This document shows, piece after piece, positions 16,529-25,973 of a stretch of DNA of 64,000 bases (positions within the stretch are counted from its first letter, which is position 1; the number at the start of each line of letters is the position of its first letter). The notes beneath the pieces are model-generated. The model was given only the letters and a program-made list of their open reading frames with translations, was not told the DNA's origin and did not search any database. The translations under genes were made by a program, and so were the position numbers. This DNA comes from Aquimarina algicola (lineage in GTDB: Bacteria; Bacteroidota; Bacteroidia; Flavobacteriales; Flavobacteriaceae), in the NCBI RefSeq assembly GCF_006443095.1, contig NZ_VFWZ01000009.1:438420-502419 (forward strand). The letters are read 5' to 3'.

Positions 16529-17347
16529 TTAATACTGTTCATTTTCGTTAGGAAAATTTACAGATTTTACATCGCTTACATATTGTTTAAAAGCATTGGT
16601 CATTTCTGTGTACATATCTAAATAACGTCTAAGAAATCTAGGGTTAAATTCATGAGTCATTCCTAACATATCATGTGTAACCAAGACTTGCCCATCTACA
16701 CCACTTCCTGCACCAATACCAATCACAGGAATTGTTATGCTTTCTGCAACTTCTTTGGCTAATTTTGCAGGAACTTTTTCGAGTACTACAGCAAAACAAC
16801 CGATTTTTTCAAGCATTAATGCATCTTCTTTTAGTTTGCGAGCTTCTTCTTCTTCTTTTGCTCTTACTGTATAGGTTCCAAATTTATAAATTGATTGAGG
16901 AGTAAGACCCAAATGTCCCATAACCGGAATACCTGCATTGAGGGTACGTTTGATTGATTCTTTTACCTCTTTTCCTCCTTCCATTTTTACGGCATGAGCT
17001 CCTGATTCTTTCATTATTCGAATCGCAGAACGTAACGCTTCTTTAGGATCACTCTGGTAACTTCCAAAAGGAATATCGACAACAATCAAAGCACGATCGA
17101 TAGCTCTGATTACAGAAGAAGCGTGATATATCATTTGATCTAAAGTAATCGGAAGTGTTGTTTCGTGCCCTGCCATAACATTAGAAGCAGAGTCTCCAAC
17201 CAAAATTACGTCTACACCAGCACCATCCACAATTTTTGCCATAGTATAATCGTAAGCAGTTAACATGGATATTTTTTCTCCATTTGATTTCATTTCCACC
17301 AAGGATTTTACCGTGACTCTTTTGTAATCTTTCTTTGCTGTAGACAT
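16529..17347 (-). CDS. panB: Ketopantoate hydroxymethyltransferase PanB
   Basis: Transfers a hydroxymethyl group from 5,10-methylene-tetrahydrofolate to 2-oxoisovalerate, forming ketopantoate for pantothenate and CoA synthesis. The 272-aa length fits the decameric TIM-barrel family. Motifs seen are MLTAYDYTMAKIVDGAGVDVILVGDSASNVMAGHETTLPIT, VKMEGG with the following helix, GHLGLTPQS, and IPVIGIGAGSGVDGQVLVTHD. A near-consensus -7 element (TATACTTG on the minus strand, 17399-17406) lies about 50 bases upstream. Confidence 0.97.
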   Translation of the reverse strand: MSTAKKDYKRVTVKSLVEMKSNGEKISMLTAYDYTMAKIVDGAGVDVILVGDSASNVMAGHETTLPITLDQMIYHASSVIRAIDRALIVVDIPFGSYQSDPKEALRSAIRIMKESGAHAVKMEGGKEVKESIKRTLNAGIPVMGHLGLTPQSIYKFGTYTVRAKEEEEARKLKEDALMLEKIGCFAVVLEKVPAKLAKEVAESITIPVIGIGAGSGVDGQVLVTHDMLGMTHEFNPRFLRRYLDMYTEMTNAFKQYVSDVKSVNFPNENEQY

Positions 17348-17499
17348 TTTGGTTTATTTTTTAAAGATTGTAAAAGTAATCAATTACTCATACGGTAACA
17401 AGTATAATTCTGTTTTGATCTTTCTTTAATTCTCCTTAAATAAATATATTGTAAGAAATTTTGTTTAATACTATTATTAAACATTTAATTACAAAAAGT

Positions 17500-17985
17500 A
17501 TGTACAAAACAATATTAGTTTGTAGCTTTTTCTTATCAACAAGTATTTTTTCTCAAAACAAACAAAAATCTACTCTTGAAGAAGCTGAAATTGAAAAGAC
17601 AATCCAGATGTTTTTTGAAGGATTTCATAACCAGGATACAATCAAAATAAAGAAGACTATTGGTAAAGAACTAGTTTTACAAACCGTTTATACAACCAAA
17701 AAAGGGACAATCGATACTAGAACTACAGATACTCAAAAATTTCTTATAGCTATTGCAAGCAAACCTTCTGATCAAAAATGGGAAGAAAGGATATTATTTT
17801 ATACCGTAAAGGCAGATGAGTATATTGCCAATGCGTGGACGCCTTATGAGTTTTATATTAATGGTAATTTTAGTCATTGTGGTGTGAATATATTTCAATT
17901 ATTCAATGATGGTACATCATGGAAAATTATAGCCATTGCAGATACCAGACATAAACAGGGGTGCAATAATAGTAGTGAGAAATAA
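17500..17985 (+). CDS. Secreted NTF2-like protein
   Basis: A signal peptide (MYKTILVCSFFLSTSIFS) is followed by a domain of about 140 residues. Its pattern is EAEIEKTIQMFFEGFHNQDTIKIKKTIG, then alternating beta strands ending NIFQLFNDGTSWKIIAIADTRHK. This is the SnoaL/NTF2-like (lumazine-binding-like) fold, often in periplasmic proteins of unknown role. The frame is open from a TTG at 17461, but the ATG at 17500 gives a proper signal peptide. The 161-aa protein stands alone between panB and sdaA. Confidence 0.8.
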   Translation: MYKTILVCSFFLSTSIFSQNKQKSTLEEAEIEKTIQMFFEGFHNQDTIKIKKTIGKELVLQTVYTTKKGTIDTRTTDTQKFLIAIASKPSDQKWEERILFYTVKADEYIANAWTPYEFYINGNFSHCGVNIFQLFNDGTSWKIIAIADTRHKQGCNNSSEK

Positions 17986-18084
17986 ATTTTTGAGGTCTGA
18001 GAGTTTCCAGAATTTAAAACGTATACTATTTTATATCCCAACATTTGACTTCACATTTCTAACGTTGCATTTATAAATATAATA

Positions 18085-19509
18085 TTAACAATCACTAAGG
18101 CTTACTTTTACAGCCAAACCACCTTCACTTGTTTCTTTGTATTTAGTATGCATATCTTGTGCGGTTTCCCACATCGTTTCTATAACTTTATCCAAAGGTA
18201 CTTTTGCATTAGCAGCATCTGTATCGAGTGCCATTTCACAAGCATTGATAGCTTTGATCGCCCCCATAGCATTTCTTTCGATACAGGGTACTTGAACTAA
18301 ACCTGCAATGGGATCACATGTTAACCCCAAATGATGTTCCATTGCTATTTCACTAGCCATAAGTACTTGTTCTGGTGATCCACCCATAAGTTCTGTTAAT
18401 GCTCCGGCTGCCATAGCAGAAGAAACTCCTATTTCTGCTTGACATCCTCCCATAGCAGCAGATATTGTAGCTCCTTTTTTGAATAAACTACCAATTTCAC
18501 CGGCTACTAACATAAATTGTTTTACATCATCAAAATTTGCGTCATGATTTTCGATAACCATGTAGTACATCATTACAGCAGGAATCACTCCGGCGCTGCC
18601 ATTGGTTGGAGCAGTAACAACTCTACCTAAAGATGCATTTACTTCGTTTACCGCAAGAGCAAAACAAGATACCCATTTAAGAATCTGACGAAATTTTACT
18701 TCTGTATCTCTTATCGCCTCAATCCATTCTGTTGGATTTTGATATTGAGTATTGCCAATTAGCTTTTTATGTGTATCGTATGCTCTTCTCCTTACATTCA
18801 AACCACCCGGTAATGTTCCTTCTGTATGACAACCTGTATACATAGATTCGAGCATTACGTTCCATATTTGAGAAATTCGTTCATTGATTTCTGCATCGGT
18901 TCTTAATGATCTTTCATTTTCTAAAACAATTTCTGATACTTTTTTGTTTTTTTTAATGCAATATTCTAGAAGATCAGTAGCTTTTTCTATAGGTAAAGGA
19001 AATTTTTGAAAAGCAGTTAATTTTTTTTCCTTTCTCTTTCGTTCTTCTTTAACCACAAAACCGCCTCCAATTGAATAAAAAGAAGAAGATATCTTTTCTC
19101 CATTTTTTAGTGTAGCATGAAATGTCATTCCGTTAGGATGAAACGTTTTGAAATCCCTATTAAAAATAATGTGTGTCTTTGGATCAAACGTAATATCTAA
19201 TTCGTTATTAAAGCGTAAAACTTTTGATGTTGTAATCGTATCTATAATAGCGGTAATACTTGAAACATCTATTGTTTGCGGATCAAAACCACATAATCCA
19301 AGAATGACAGCAATATCTGTAGCATGTCCCTTTCCTGTAAGCGACAAAGAACCAAAAAGATCTATTGTTATTGAAGTTACAGTATCAAAATTTTGATTCT
19401 TTTTTAATTCTGCTATCCAACGTCTACCTGCACGCCAAGGACCTAAAGTATGTGAGCTAGATGGGCCAACGCCTATTTTGAGCATGTCAAAAATGCTAAT
19501 GCATTCCAT
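18085..19509 (-). CDS. sdaA: L-serine ammonia-lyase (iron-sulfur type)
   Basis: Single-chain L-serine dehydratase, 474 aa, deaminating serine to pyruvate with a [4Fe-4S] cluster. The N-terminal beta domain begins SIFDMLKIGVGPSSSHTLGPWRAG. The alpha domain has the family pattern GAVMMYY-like PAVMMYYM, GCQAEIGVSSAMAAGAL, and GLTCDPIAGLVQVPCIERNAMGA, which supply three conserved Cys. Length and motifs match the E. coli SdaA/SdaB type. It is divergent from dnaK across 300 bases. Confidence 0.96.
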   Translation of the reverse strand: MECISIFDMLKIGVGPSSSHTLGPWRAGRRWIAELKKNQNFDTVTSITIDLFGSLSLTGKGHATDIAVILGLCGFDPQTIDVSSITAIIDTITTSKVLRFNNELDITFDPKTHIIFNRDFKTFHPNGMTFHATLKNGEKISSSFYSIGGGFVVKEERKRKEKKLTAFQKFPLPIEKATDLLEYCIKKNKKVSEIVLENERSLRTDAEINERISQIWNVMLESMYTGCHTEGTLPGGLNVRRRAYDTHKKLIGNTQYQNPTEWIEAIRDTEVKFRQILKWVSCFALAVNEVNASLGRVVTAPTNGSAGVIPAVMMYYMVIENHDANFDDVKQFMLVAGEIGSLFKKGATISAAMGGCQAEIGVSSAMAAGALTELMGGSPEQVLMASEIAMEHHLGLTCDPIAGLVQVPCIERNAMGAIKAINACEMALDTDAANAKVPLDKVIETMWETAQDMHTKYKETSEGGLAVKVSLSDC

Positions 19510-19809
19510 AATTGATAATTATTGAGGTAAAATAAGTGGGTAAATATAGTTTTTGGTAATAAATAAACCTATTTTTTGCAGTTATGTTAACATAATTATA
19601 AAAAAGTATACATCGCATATCTTCTAATTGTTCTCTATTAGTATTATATATATTCAAGTTTTTGATCTCGAAATTAGTATACATGAGTCATTTTAGAGTA
19701 CGTAATTTAGGTTTTAGTGACAACCTGTCATATAGATGTTAATGGCATAATCATTGACTTAGTTGATGTAAATTATTATGAATAAACAATATAACATTTA
19801 AGTATAAAA
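19510..19809. other. sdaA/dnaK divergent intergenic region
   Basis: No gene is supported here. A short inverted repeat TGACA-ACC-TGTCA lies at 19718-19730, about 80 bases before dnaK. No CIRCE operator (HrcA site) was found upstream of dnaK, and no exact TAnnTTTG promoter element was seen for either gene. Confidence 0.5.
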
Positions 19810-21720
19810 ATGAGTAAAATAATAGGAATAGACTTAGGGACGACCAACTCTTGTGTTTCTGTAATGGAAGGTAATGAGCCTGTAGTAATCCCTAATGCAG
19901 AAGGTAAAAGAACAACTCCATCTGTAATTGCTTTTGTAGAAGGAGGAGAAATTAAAGTTGGGGATCCGGCAAAACGTCAAGCGGTTACAAATCCAACTAA
20001 GACTATCTCTTCAATTAAAAGATTTATGGGAAATAAATTCTCAGAATCTTCAAAAGAGGCAGAAAGAGCGGCATATAAAGTTGTAAAAGGAGATAACGAT
20101 ACACCAAGAGTTGATATCGATGGGCGTTTATACACTCCACAAGAATTATCTGCAATGACACTTCAAAAAATGAAGAAGACGGCAGAAGATTATCTTGGAC
20201 AAGATGTAACTAGTGCAGTAATTACTGTTCCGGCATATTTTAATGATGCACAAAGACAAGCAACTAAAGAAGCAGGTGAGATTGCAGGATTAAAAGTAGA
20301 AAGAATTATCAATGAACCTACTGCTGCAGCTCTTGCTTATGGGCTTGACAAAAAAGGAACTGATCAAAAGATTGTAGTTTTTGACTTTGGAGGAGGTACA
20401 CATGATGTATCTATCTTAGAATTAGGAGATGGTGTATTTGAAGTTTTGGCTACAGATGGTGATACACACCTAGGAGGTGATGATGTAGATCAAAAGATAA
20501 TTGATTGGTTAGCAGAAGAGTTTAAAGCAGAAGAAAATATGGATCTTCGTCAAGACCCTATGGCTCTTCAGCGTTTAAAAGAAGCTGCAGAAAAAGCTAA
20601 AATAGAATTATCGTCGTCTGCACAAACAGAAATTAACTTACCATATGTTACTGCTACTGCAAGCGGACCAAAACACTTAGTAAGATCATTGACAAGATCA
20701 AAATTTGATCAATTGATAGATGATTTAGTTAAGAGAACAATTGAGCCTTGTCGTACAGCATTAAAAAATGCAGGATTATCTACTAGTGATATTGATGAAA
20801 TTATATTAGTAGGAGGTTCTACAAGAATTCCGGCAGTACAAGAAGCGGTACAACAATTTTTTGGAAAATCTCCTAGCAAAGGAGTAAATCCAGATGAGGT
20901 AGTAGCTATCGGAGCAGCAATACAAGGAGGAGTATTGACAGGAGATGTAAAAGATGTATTATTATTAGATGTTACACCTCTTTCTCTTGGAATTGAGACT
21001 ATGGGGAACGTAATGACCAAATTAATTGATGCAAATACTACAATTCCTACCAAAAAGTCTCAGGTGTTCTCTACAGCGGCAGATAATCAACCATCTGTAG
21101 AAATTCATGTATTACAAGGAGAGCGTCCTATGGCAGCAGACAATAAAACAATTGGTCGTTTCCATTTGGATGGGATTCCACCAGCACAAAGAGGAACTCC
21201 ACAGATTGAAGTTACTTTTGATATCGATGCAAATGGTATTATCAAAGTTTCTGCGACTGATAAGGCGACAAATAAATCTCAGGATATTCGTATTGAAGCT
21301 TCTTCAGGATTAACAGAAGAAGAAATCGAAAGAATGAAAAAAGAAGCTGAAGCTAACGCAGACGCTGATAAGCAAGCTAAAGAAACTGCTGATAAGTTGA
21401 ATGAAGCTGATGGAATGATTTTCCAAACTGAAAAACAGTTGACCGAATTTGGAGATAAATTATCTGATGATAAGAAAAAACCAATTGAAGAAGCTTTAGA
21501 AGAACTTAAAAAAGCATACGAATCTAAAGATTTAGCTGTAATCCAACCGGCACTAGATAAAATTAATGAAGCTTGGAAAGTAGCAAGTGAAGAGATGTAC
21601 AAAGCACAAGCTGAAGCACAACAAGGAGGACAGCCTGGACCTGATGCAGGTGCAGATCAATCCAACGGTGGTTCTGAAGGAAGCGATGTAGAGGATGTAG
21701 ATTTTGAAGAAGTGAAATAA
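19810..21720 (+). CDS. dnaK: Hsp70 chaperone DnaK
   Basis: Cytoplasmic ATP-dependent chaperone of 636 aa. The nucleotide-binding domain begins MSKIIGIDLGTTNSCVSVMEG, with the phosphate loops VFDFGGGTHDVSILELGDG and ILVGGSTRIPAVQEAV. The interdomain linker is VLLLDVTPLSLG, the substrate-binding beta domain includes QVFSTAADNQPSVEIHVLQGER, and the helical lid and disordered tail end DVEDVDFEEVK. One small variation is GGGTHDVS where most DnaK proteins have GGGTFDVS. dnaJ and grpE are not adjacent. The gene is monocistronic, with a strong terminator after it. Confidence 0.98.
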   Translation: MSKIIGIDLGTTNSCVSVMEGNEPVVIPNAEGKRTTPSVIAFVEGGEIKVGDPAKRQAVTNPTKTISSIKRFMGNKFSESSKEAERAAYKVVKGDNDTPRVDIDGRLYTPQELSAMTLQKMKKTAEDYLGQDVTSAVITVPAYFNDAQRQATKEAGEIAGLKVERIINEPTAAALAYGLDKKGTDQKIVVFDFGGGTHDVSILELGDGVFEVLATDGDTHLGGDDVDQKIIDWLAEEFKAEENMDLRQDPMALQRLKEAAEKAKIELSSSAQTEINLPYVTATASGPKHLVRSLTRSKFDQLIDDLVKRTIEPCRTALKNAGLSTSDIDEIILVGGSTRIPAVQEAVQQFFGKSPSKGVNPDEVVAIGAAIQGGVLTGDVKDVLLLDVTPLSLGIETMGNVMTKLIDANTTIPTKKSQVFSTAADNQPSVEIHVLQGERPMAADNKTIGRFHLDGIPPAQRGTPQIEVTFDIDANGIIKVSATDKATNKSQDIRIEASSGLTEEEIERMKKEAEANADADKQAKETADKLNEADGMIFQTEKQLTEFGDKLSDDKKKPIEEALEELKKAYESKDLAVIQPALDKINEAWKVASEEMYKAQAEAQQGGQPGPDAGADQSNGGSEGSDVEDVDFEEVK

Positions 21721-21740
21721 TAATCACTCATATAAGAATA

Positions 21741-21773
21741 AAAAATGCGTAGTCTTGACTACGCATTTTTTTA
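21741..21773 (+). terminator. dnaK terminator
   Basis: Stem ATGCGTAGTC (21745-21754) pairs with GACTACGCAT (21757-21766), flanked by A5 and T7. It lies 25 bases after the stop. Confidence 0.9.
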
Positions 21774-22486
21774 TAGAAATATAAACAAACAAAATTTTAT
21801 AAGTTAAATATAATAAAAGGATAGGAATAATTATAATATTTAACAAGGAGATTGCTTAAAATGTAATCATCACTAATTTTAATGCATTTAGAAACAAAAG
21901 GTTTAAAATTGCCTGTCTTAGGGTTTTGATGAGTTTATTTGACACCAAAAATTTGCTTTTAATGTCATTTCATCTATTGAATAATAATACAAGAAAAAGA
22001 TGCTGGATTAAGTTTAAAAATATCTGACGCTACCTAATTAGAAAAAATATTGTTTTTTTAATTCTGAGAGATCGATTTGTTACCATTACATATTTTTTTC
22101 TGCTTTCTAAAACTGAACATGATATAATAACGTTGCCTGAAAAGCATCACTATCCGCCGGCATATGTGTATCATCTACATTAAAGGTGAATTATCTAAAT
22201 ATATTTACAACCAGCTTATAACTGCTTTATTATTTTGTTCTCTTTTTGTGAATTCCTTTTTATGTATGTATCACATCGAAAACCTGAGATTTGTATTCTA
22301 ATAGCAATCTTAATATAATTATGAGTTAATAAGCACATATGGATACTTTTAAAAAAACAAAATTGTAATCCTTTTGTATACCTAAATTGTTAGTCTTCTA
22401 TCTGTTTTAATATGTAATTTCGTCTTTACCAATAAATATTATTAAAACTATCTCATATCGAGAAACTTAAATCCTGATCAGTACCA
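21774..22486. other. Gene-poor region between dnaK and the GH82-like gene
   Basis: About 710 bases without an intact gene. The only coding signal seen is the minus-strand remnant at 22107-22190. The rest is AT-rich with frequent stops in all frames. It looks like an eroded locus. Confidence 0.5.
22107..22190 (-). pseudogene. Remnant of an outer-membrane beta-barrel protein C-terminus
   Basis: On the minus strand, 27 codons between an in-frame stop and TAG (22107-22109) encode FTFNVDDTHMPADSDAF then ATLLYHVQF. Alternating hydrophobic residues and a terminal Phe are hallmarks of the last strand of an outer-membrane porin, and the D-x-x-MPAD turn is porin-like. Further upstream, the reading frames are broken by stops. 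I infer a decayed outer-membrane protein gene; the family is uncertain. Confidence 0.45.
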
Positions 22487-24115
22487 ATGAAAATACAAAA
22501 AATACTGTTTACATGTATGATGCTATGCTCTATTATAAGAGTAGAAGCCCAAGCCTTTAGTGAAGAAAAATTTAAACCTGAAAATTATTTTGATGGAATC
22601 GATCCGATAGCAACCAAAAGATTTAATCTTGGCGAGAGTATAACACGAGAAGCAATACAATTAGTAATTAACAAGGCTACATCAGAAGGTATAAAAATTA
22701 TTATACCAAGTGGTGTTCATAGGTTTCAAGGTATCACTGTTAACAAAAATAACATACATATTATTTTTGAACAAGGAGTAACTATTCTGCCTCCTGACAA
22801 AAATACACCTGTTTTTAGAATAGGTTCTAGAAGTGGAATTGAGAACGATTCAAAAGGAGTAGATCCAATAAAAAATGTAAAAATATCCGGCAAAGGTATT
22901 GTAACTATCAACTATGAGGCTGCGGGCAAAAGCAATATAAAAGCATTTTTGCTAGAAAATGTTACCAACTTTATGATTTCAAATATTAAAATCTTAGCCA
23001 AATTTCCTGTTTCGTCAGGAATTACCTTAAGTTCACCACCTACTAATTTAAAAATTGCAGATCGTTTTAGAGCGCCTATTTTTAATAAATTTCCTACAAA
23101 AGGTGTTTTACAAAACATAGAAATGCAAGGAGCCAATTCGGGATATGGGTTAATTCAAGTGCAAGGAGCAAAAAGCATCTTATTCAAAAATTTAACTTCA
23201 ACAGGAGGTATCGCTTTACGATTAGAAAATGGAGGGTCAACACCAGCGGGGAGTAATTTTTCAACAATTTCTGAATTATACGCAGAAAATATAAACTGTA
23301 TAAAAGGTAATTTCGCAGTTTTATTAGCTCCACACATAAAAAATAATGGACGTGTTCAATTAAGAAACATTAATGCAAATGATTGTTCTTTTGCCATAAG
23401 ATCAGGACCTGGTTTTATAGATAAAAAAGTACCCAGTCAGATAAAAGAATTAATACAAGCAGGGACTTTTACACCAGCTCCTTTAATAGGTAATGTATCT
23501 GCTACTAAAACTGAAAAAGGCTTTGCGGCTTCGGCTCGACTTGCAAAAGTTGATAATAAAAATTATGCTTTCTATCCAAGAGCTGTAACCACCCAAACAC
23601 CTTTTTCCAGTTTAGAAAAAGCAGACGATGCCTCCCCATCAAGATTTGCTGTTCCTGGGGGTGGAATTGTGGTTTCTTCTCAGTTATCTGAAAATGAAAT
23701 AGGCCCTAAAAAAGAAGGCTTCTACAAAGTCAGCATCGTAGGAAATGTTAATTTAAAAGGCGAATTTCAAAATTCTGAAGAAAAAGAGATATACAAGAAA
23801 AGTGAAATTTTATATAGAAAAGACAATGGAAGAGTAAATATTCCAGAAAAAGATGAAAATTCATTAATTGCTGCAAAAGATTATGATTCTCCAAATACAG
23901 AAATATATTATGATATGAATAAAAAGATTTTAAATCTTTTTGTAAGCTCGATAGCGAACCTTTCAATCTATAACCTCTCAGGAATTTTGTTAAAGGAACA
24001 AACGTTGAGTAAGGGAAATCAAACCGTTAATTTATCAAATTTTGATAGCGGTGTTTATCTAGTTAACATAAATCATAATTATAATAGTCACTCTAAGAAA
24101 ATTGTTATCAAATGA
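22487..24115 (+). CDS. GH82 (iota-carrageenase)-like right-handed beta-helix protein with T9SS sorting domain
   Basis: A 542-aa secreted protein. The signal peptide is 1-21 (cut after VEA) and beta-helix repeats span about 50-310. A type A T9SS sorting domain follows at 475-542 (LSIYNLSGILLKEQTL, DSGVYLVNI, KKIVIK). The core resembles family GH82: GYGLIQVQG, GGIALRLENGG, VLLAPHIKNNG, AIRSGPGFID. From memory, the Alteromonas GH82 enzyme uses Q222, E245, D247, H281 and E310. The same spacing here gives Q224, E247, G249, H283 and D312. The Gln, acid and His are thus kept, the presumed base Asp is Gly, and the last Glu is Asp. It may bind rather than cleave, or act on another sulfated glycan. No SusC/SusD or sulfatase genes are nearby. 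Confidence 0.65.
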   Translation: MKIQKILFTCMMLCSIIRVEAQAFSEEKFKPENYFDGIDPIATKRFNLGESITREAIQLVINKATSEGIKIIIPSGVHRFQGITVNKNNIHIIFEQGVTILPPDKNTPVFRIGSRSGIENDSKGVDPIKNVKISGKGIVTINYEAAGKSNIKAFLLENVTNFMISNIKILAKFPVSSGITLSSPPTNLKIADRFRAPIFNKFPTKGVLQNIEMQGANSGYGLIQVQGAKSILFKNLTSTGGIALRLENGGSTPAGSNFSTISELYAENINCIKGNFAVLLAPHIKNNGRVQLRNINANDCSFAIRSGPGFIDKKVPSQIKELIQAGTFTPAPLIGNVSATKTEKGFAASARLAKVDNKNYAFYPRAVTTQTPFSSLEKADDASPSRFAVPGGGIVVSSQLSENEIGPKKEGFYKVSIVGNVNLKGEFQNSEEKEIYKKSEILYRKDNGRVNIPEKDENSLIAAKDYDSPNTEIYYDMNKKILNLFVSSIANLSIYNLSGILLKEQTLSKGNQTVNLSNFDSGVYLVNINHNYNSHSKKIVIK

Positions 24116-24257
24116 TAATGATAGTATCGTCTTATTAAGATTGTAAATTTCATATAGACAAAAGCAAACAAAATCTATAAGCAAGAATTAAGAAAAACTT
24201 CCTGATTTCTTTTCTAAAAGCACAGCAGTTAATTGATTTTATAATAAGAAAAGAGAA

Positions 24258-25964
24258 TTAAAACCCAACAGCAGTATCATCACCTCTTTTATCAGCTCCT
24301 CCTTCAAAAGTACCATCTTCTAGTTTTAAAATACCATCCACTTTACCAATAATTCTGGAGTTTTCTTGATTGATCTTATATCCTTTTTGCTTTAAACTGT
24401 CTAAAAGTCCAGTGTCAAAAGAATTAGGTTCAAAGACCACAACATCTGGTAACCATTGATGATGAAAACGAGGTGCATCTACAGCCTCTTGCATCGTCAT
24501 TCCAAATTCTGTTACATTTAGAATTGTTTGTAATACAGAAGTGATAATTGTGGAACCGCCGGGAGTTCCAACCGACATCCATAATTTTCCATCTTTTTCT
24601 ACTATTGTAGGTGTCATAGAGCTCAGCATTCTTTTTTCGGGAGCAATAGAATTTGCTTCGGCTCCGATTAATCCAAACATATTTGGAGTCCCCGGTTTAG
24701 CACTAAAATCATCCATTTCGTTATTAAGGAAAGTACCGATCTCCGGAACATATAATTTTGATCCGTAAGCACCATTGAGTGTAATCGTTACAGAAATTGC
24801 GTTCCCGAATTGATCTACAATAGAGTAGTGGGTAGTTTCATCGCTTTCATATCCAGAAATAAGACCACAATTTATATCAGAAGATTTTGTGGCTTTGTCA
24901 AAGCTAAAATCTGACATTCTGTTAGTTAAGTATGATTTATGGATCAATGTATCAAGAGGGATATCTACAAAATCAGGATCCCCCAAATAGAAGCTTCGAT
25001 CTGCATATGCTCTTCGTTCTGCTTCTGTAAGTACTTGTATTGTTTTTAAGGAATTATGCCCAAAACTATTGAGATCATAGGGTTCAATCATTTTCATTAT
25101 TTGGGCAAGACATACCCCTCCACTAGATGGCGGAGACATAGAAATAATGGATAAATCTCGATATTTAAATTGTATAGGGGCTCTCCATTTGGCTTCATAT
25201 TTAGAGAGGTCTTCCATTGTGATAATACCTCCATTTGATTGTATATGGTCTACAATTTTTTTTCCTGTTTCTCCTTGATAAAATTCAGATCTTCCATTAT
25301 CAATAATTCTTTGTATTGTACTTGCCAATTTAAGATTTTTGATGGTGTCACCAGTTTTATAGTTTTTAGCAAATACTATAGTATCTTTATTTACTTCAAA
25401 AAAGAGATCTTTATAGTTATCAAAACGTCTTTTTTGTTTTTTGGTAACAACAAAACCTTGTTGTGCAAGTTTTACGACAGGTTGTAAAATATCTTTGATT
25501 GGCAAAGAACCAAATTTTTCGTGTACAGCAAAAATACCGGCAACAGTACCGGGAACTCCAATTGCCATTGATCCTAGTTGGCTTTTTTGAGGAATGGGAT
25601 TTTGATTCTCATCCAAATACATATTTTTTGTTGCTGCCAAAGGAGCTTTTTCTCTATAATCTAAAGCTCCTGTTTCTCCATTTGCTTTTCGATATACCAT
25701 AAATCCACCACCACCAAGGCTACCAGCAAAAGGATATGATACTGCCAGAGCCATTTCTGTAGCAACCATAGCATCAAAGGCATTACCTCCTTTTTTCATA
25801 ATCTCAACACCAATTTTAGAAGCTTCCTCTCTTGCAGAAACAACCATTGCCTTTTGGGCGATAACTCCTCTAATCGGTTGTACAGTAGGGGTAATTATTT
25901 CTTTTTTATCAGTTTTGCAGGAAATTAAAAGTAGTATAAAGATGCAGTGTGAGATGTATTTCAT
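24258..25964 (-). CDS. ggt: Gamma-glutamyltransferase, lipoprotein form
   Basis: A 568-aa N-terminal-nucleophile hydrolase that cleaves the gamma-glutamyl bond of glutathione and related peptides outside the cytoplasm. It has a lipobox (FILLLISC, Cys 16), so it is probably anchored to a membrane. Family motifs are AMVVSAREEASKIGVEIMKKGGNAFDA, SLGGGGFMVYR and the self-cleavage site before the Thr of TTHYSIVDQFGNA. FLNNEMDDFS, MLSSMTPTIV and GTPGGSTIITSV follow. The catalytic Thr is intact. It starts 9 bases after the AcpH-like gene and is probably co-transcribed with it. Confidence 0.94.
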   Translation of the reverse strand: MKYISHCIFILLLISCKTDKKEIITPTVQPIRGVIAQKAMVVSAREEASKIGVEIMKKGGNAFDAMVATEMALAVSYPFAGSLGGGGFMVYRKANGETGALDYREKAPLAATKNMYLDENQNPIPQKSQLGSMAIGVPGTVAGIFAVHEKFGSLPIKDILQPVVKLAQQGFVVTKKQKRRFDNYKDLFFEVNKDTIVFAKNYKTGDTIKNLKLASTIQRIIDNGRSEFYQGETGKKIVDHIQSNGGIITMEDLSKYEAKWRAPIQFKYRDLSIISMSPPSSGGVCLAQIMKMIEPYDLNSFGHNSLKTIQVLTEAERRAYADRSFYLGDPDFVDIPLDTLIHKSYLTNRMSDFSFDKATKSSDINCGLISGYESDETTHYSIVDQFGNAISVTITLNGAYGSKLYVPEIGTFLNNEMDDFSAKPGTPNMFGLIGAEANSIAPEKRMLSSMTPTIVEKDGKLWMSVGTPGGSTIITSVLQTILNVTEFGMTMQEAVDAPRFHHQWLPDVVVFEPNSFDTGLLDSLKQKGYKINQENSRIIGKVDGILKLEDGTFEGGADKRGDDTAVGF

Positions 25965-25973
25965 AGTATAGGA

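Noticed and set aside
19496..19684. 62-codon minus-strand ORF upstream of sdaA
   Set aside because: It overlaps the sdaA start, has no family resemblance or promoter element and reads like random AT-rich sequence.
19510..19809. CIRCE/HrcA operator upstream of dnaK
   Set aside because: The expected TTAGCACTC-N9-GAGTGCTAA is absent; only a short TGACA-ACC-TGTCA repeat was found, which is too weak to call.
22726..23966. Several minus-strand ORFs opposite the GH82-like gene
   Set aside because: They are antisense shadows of a well-supported coding frame with a signal peptide and sorting domain.
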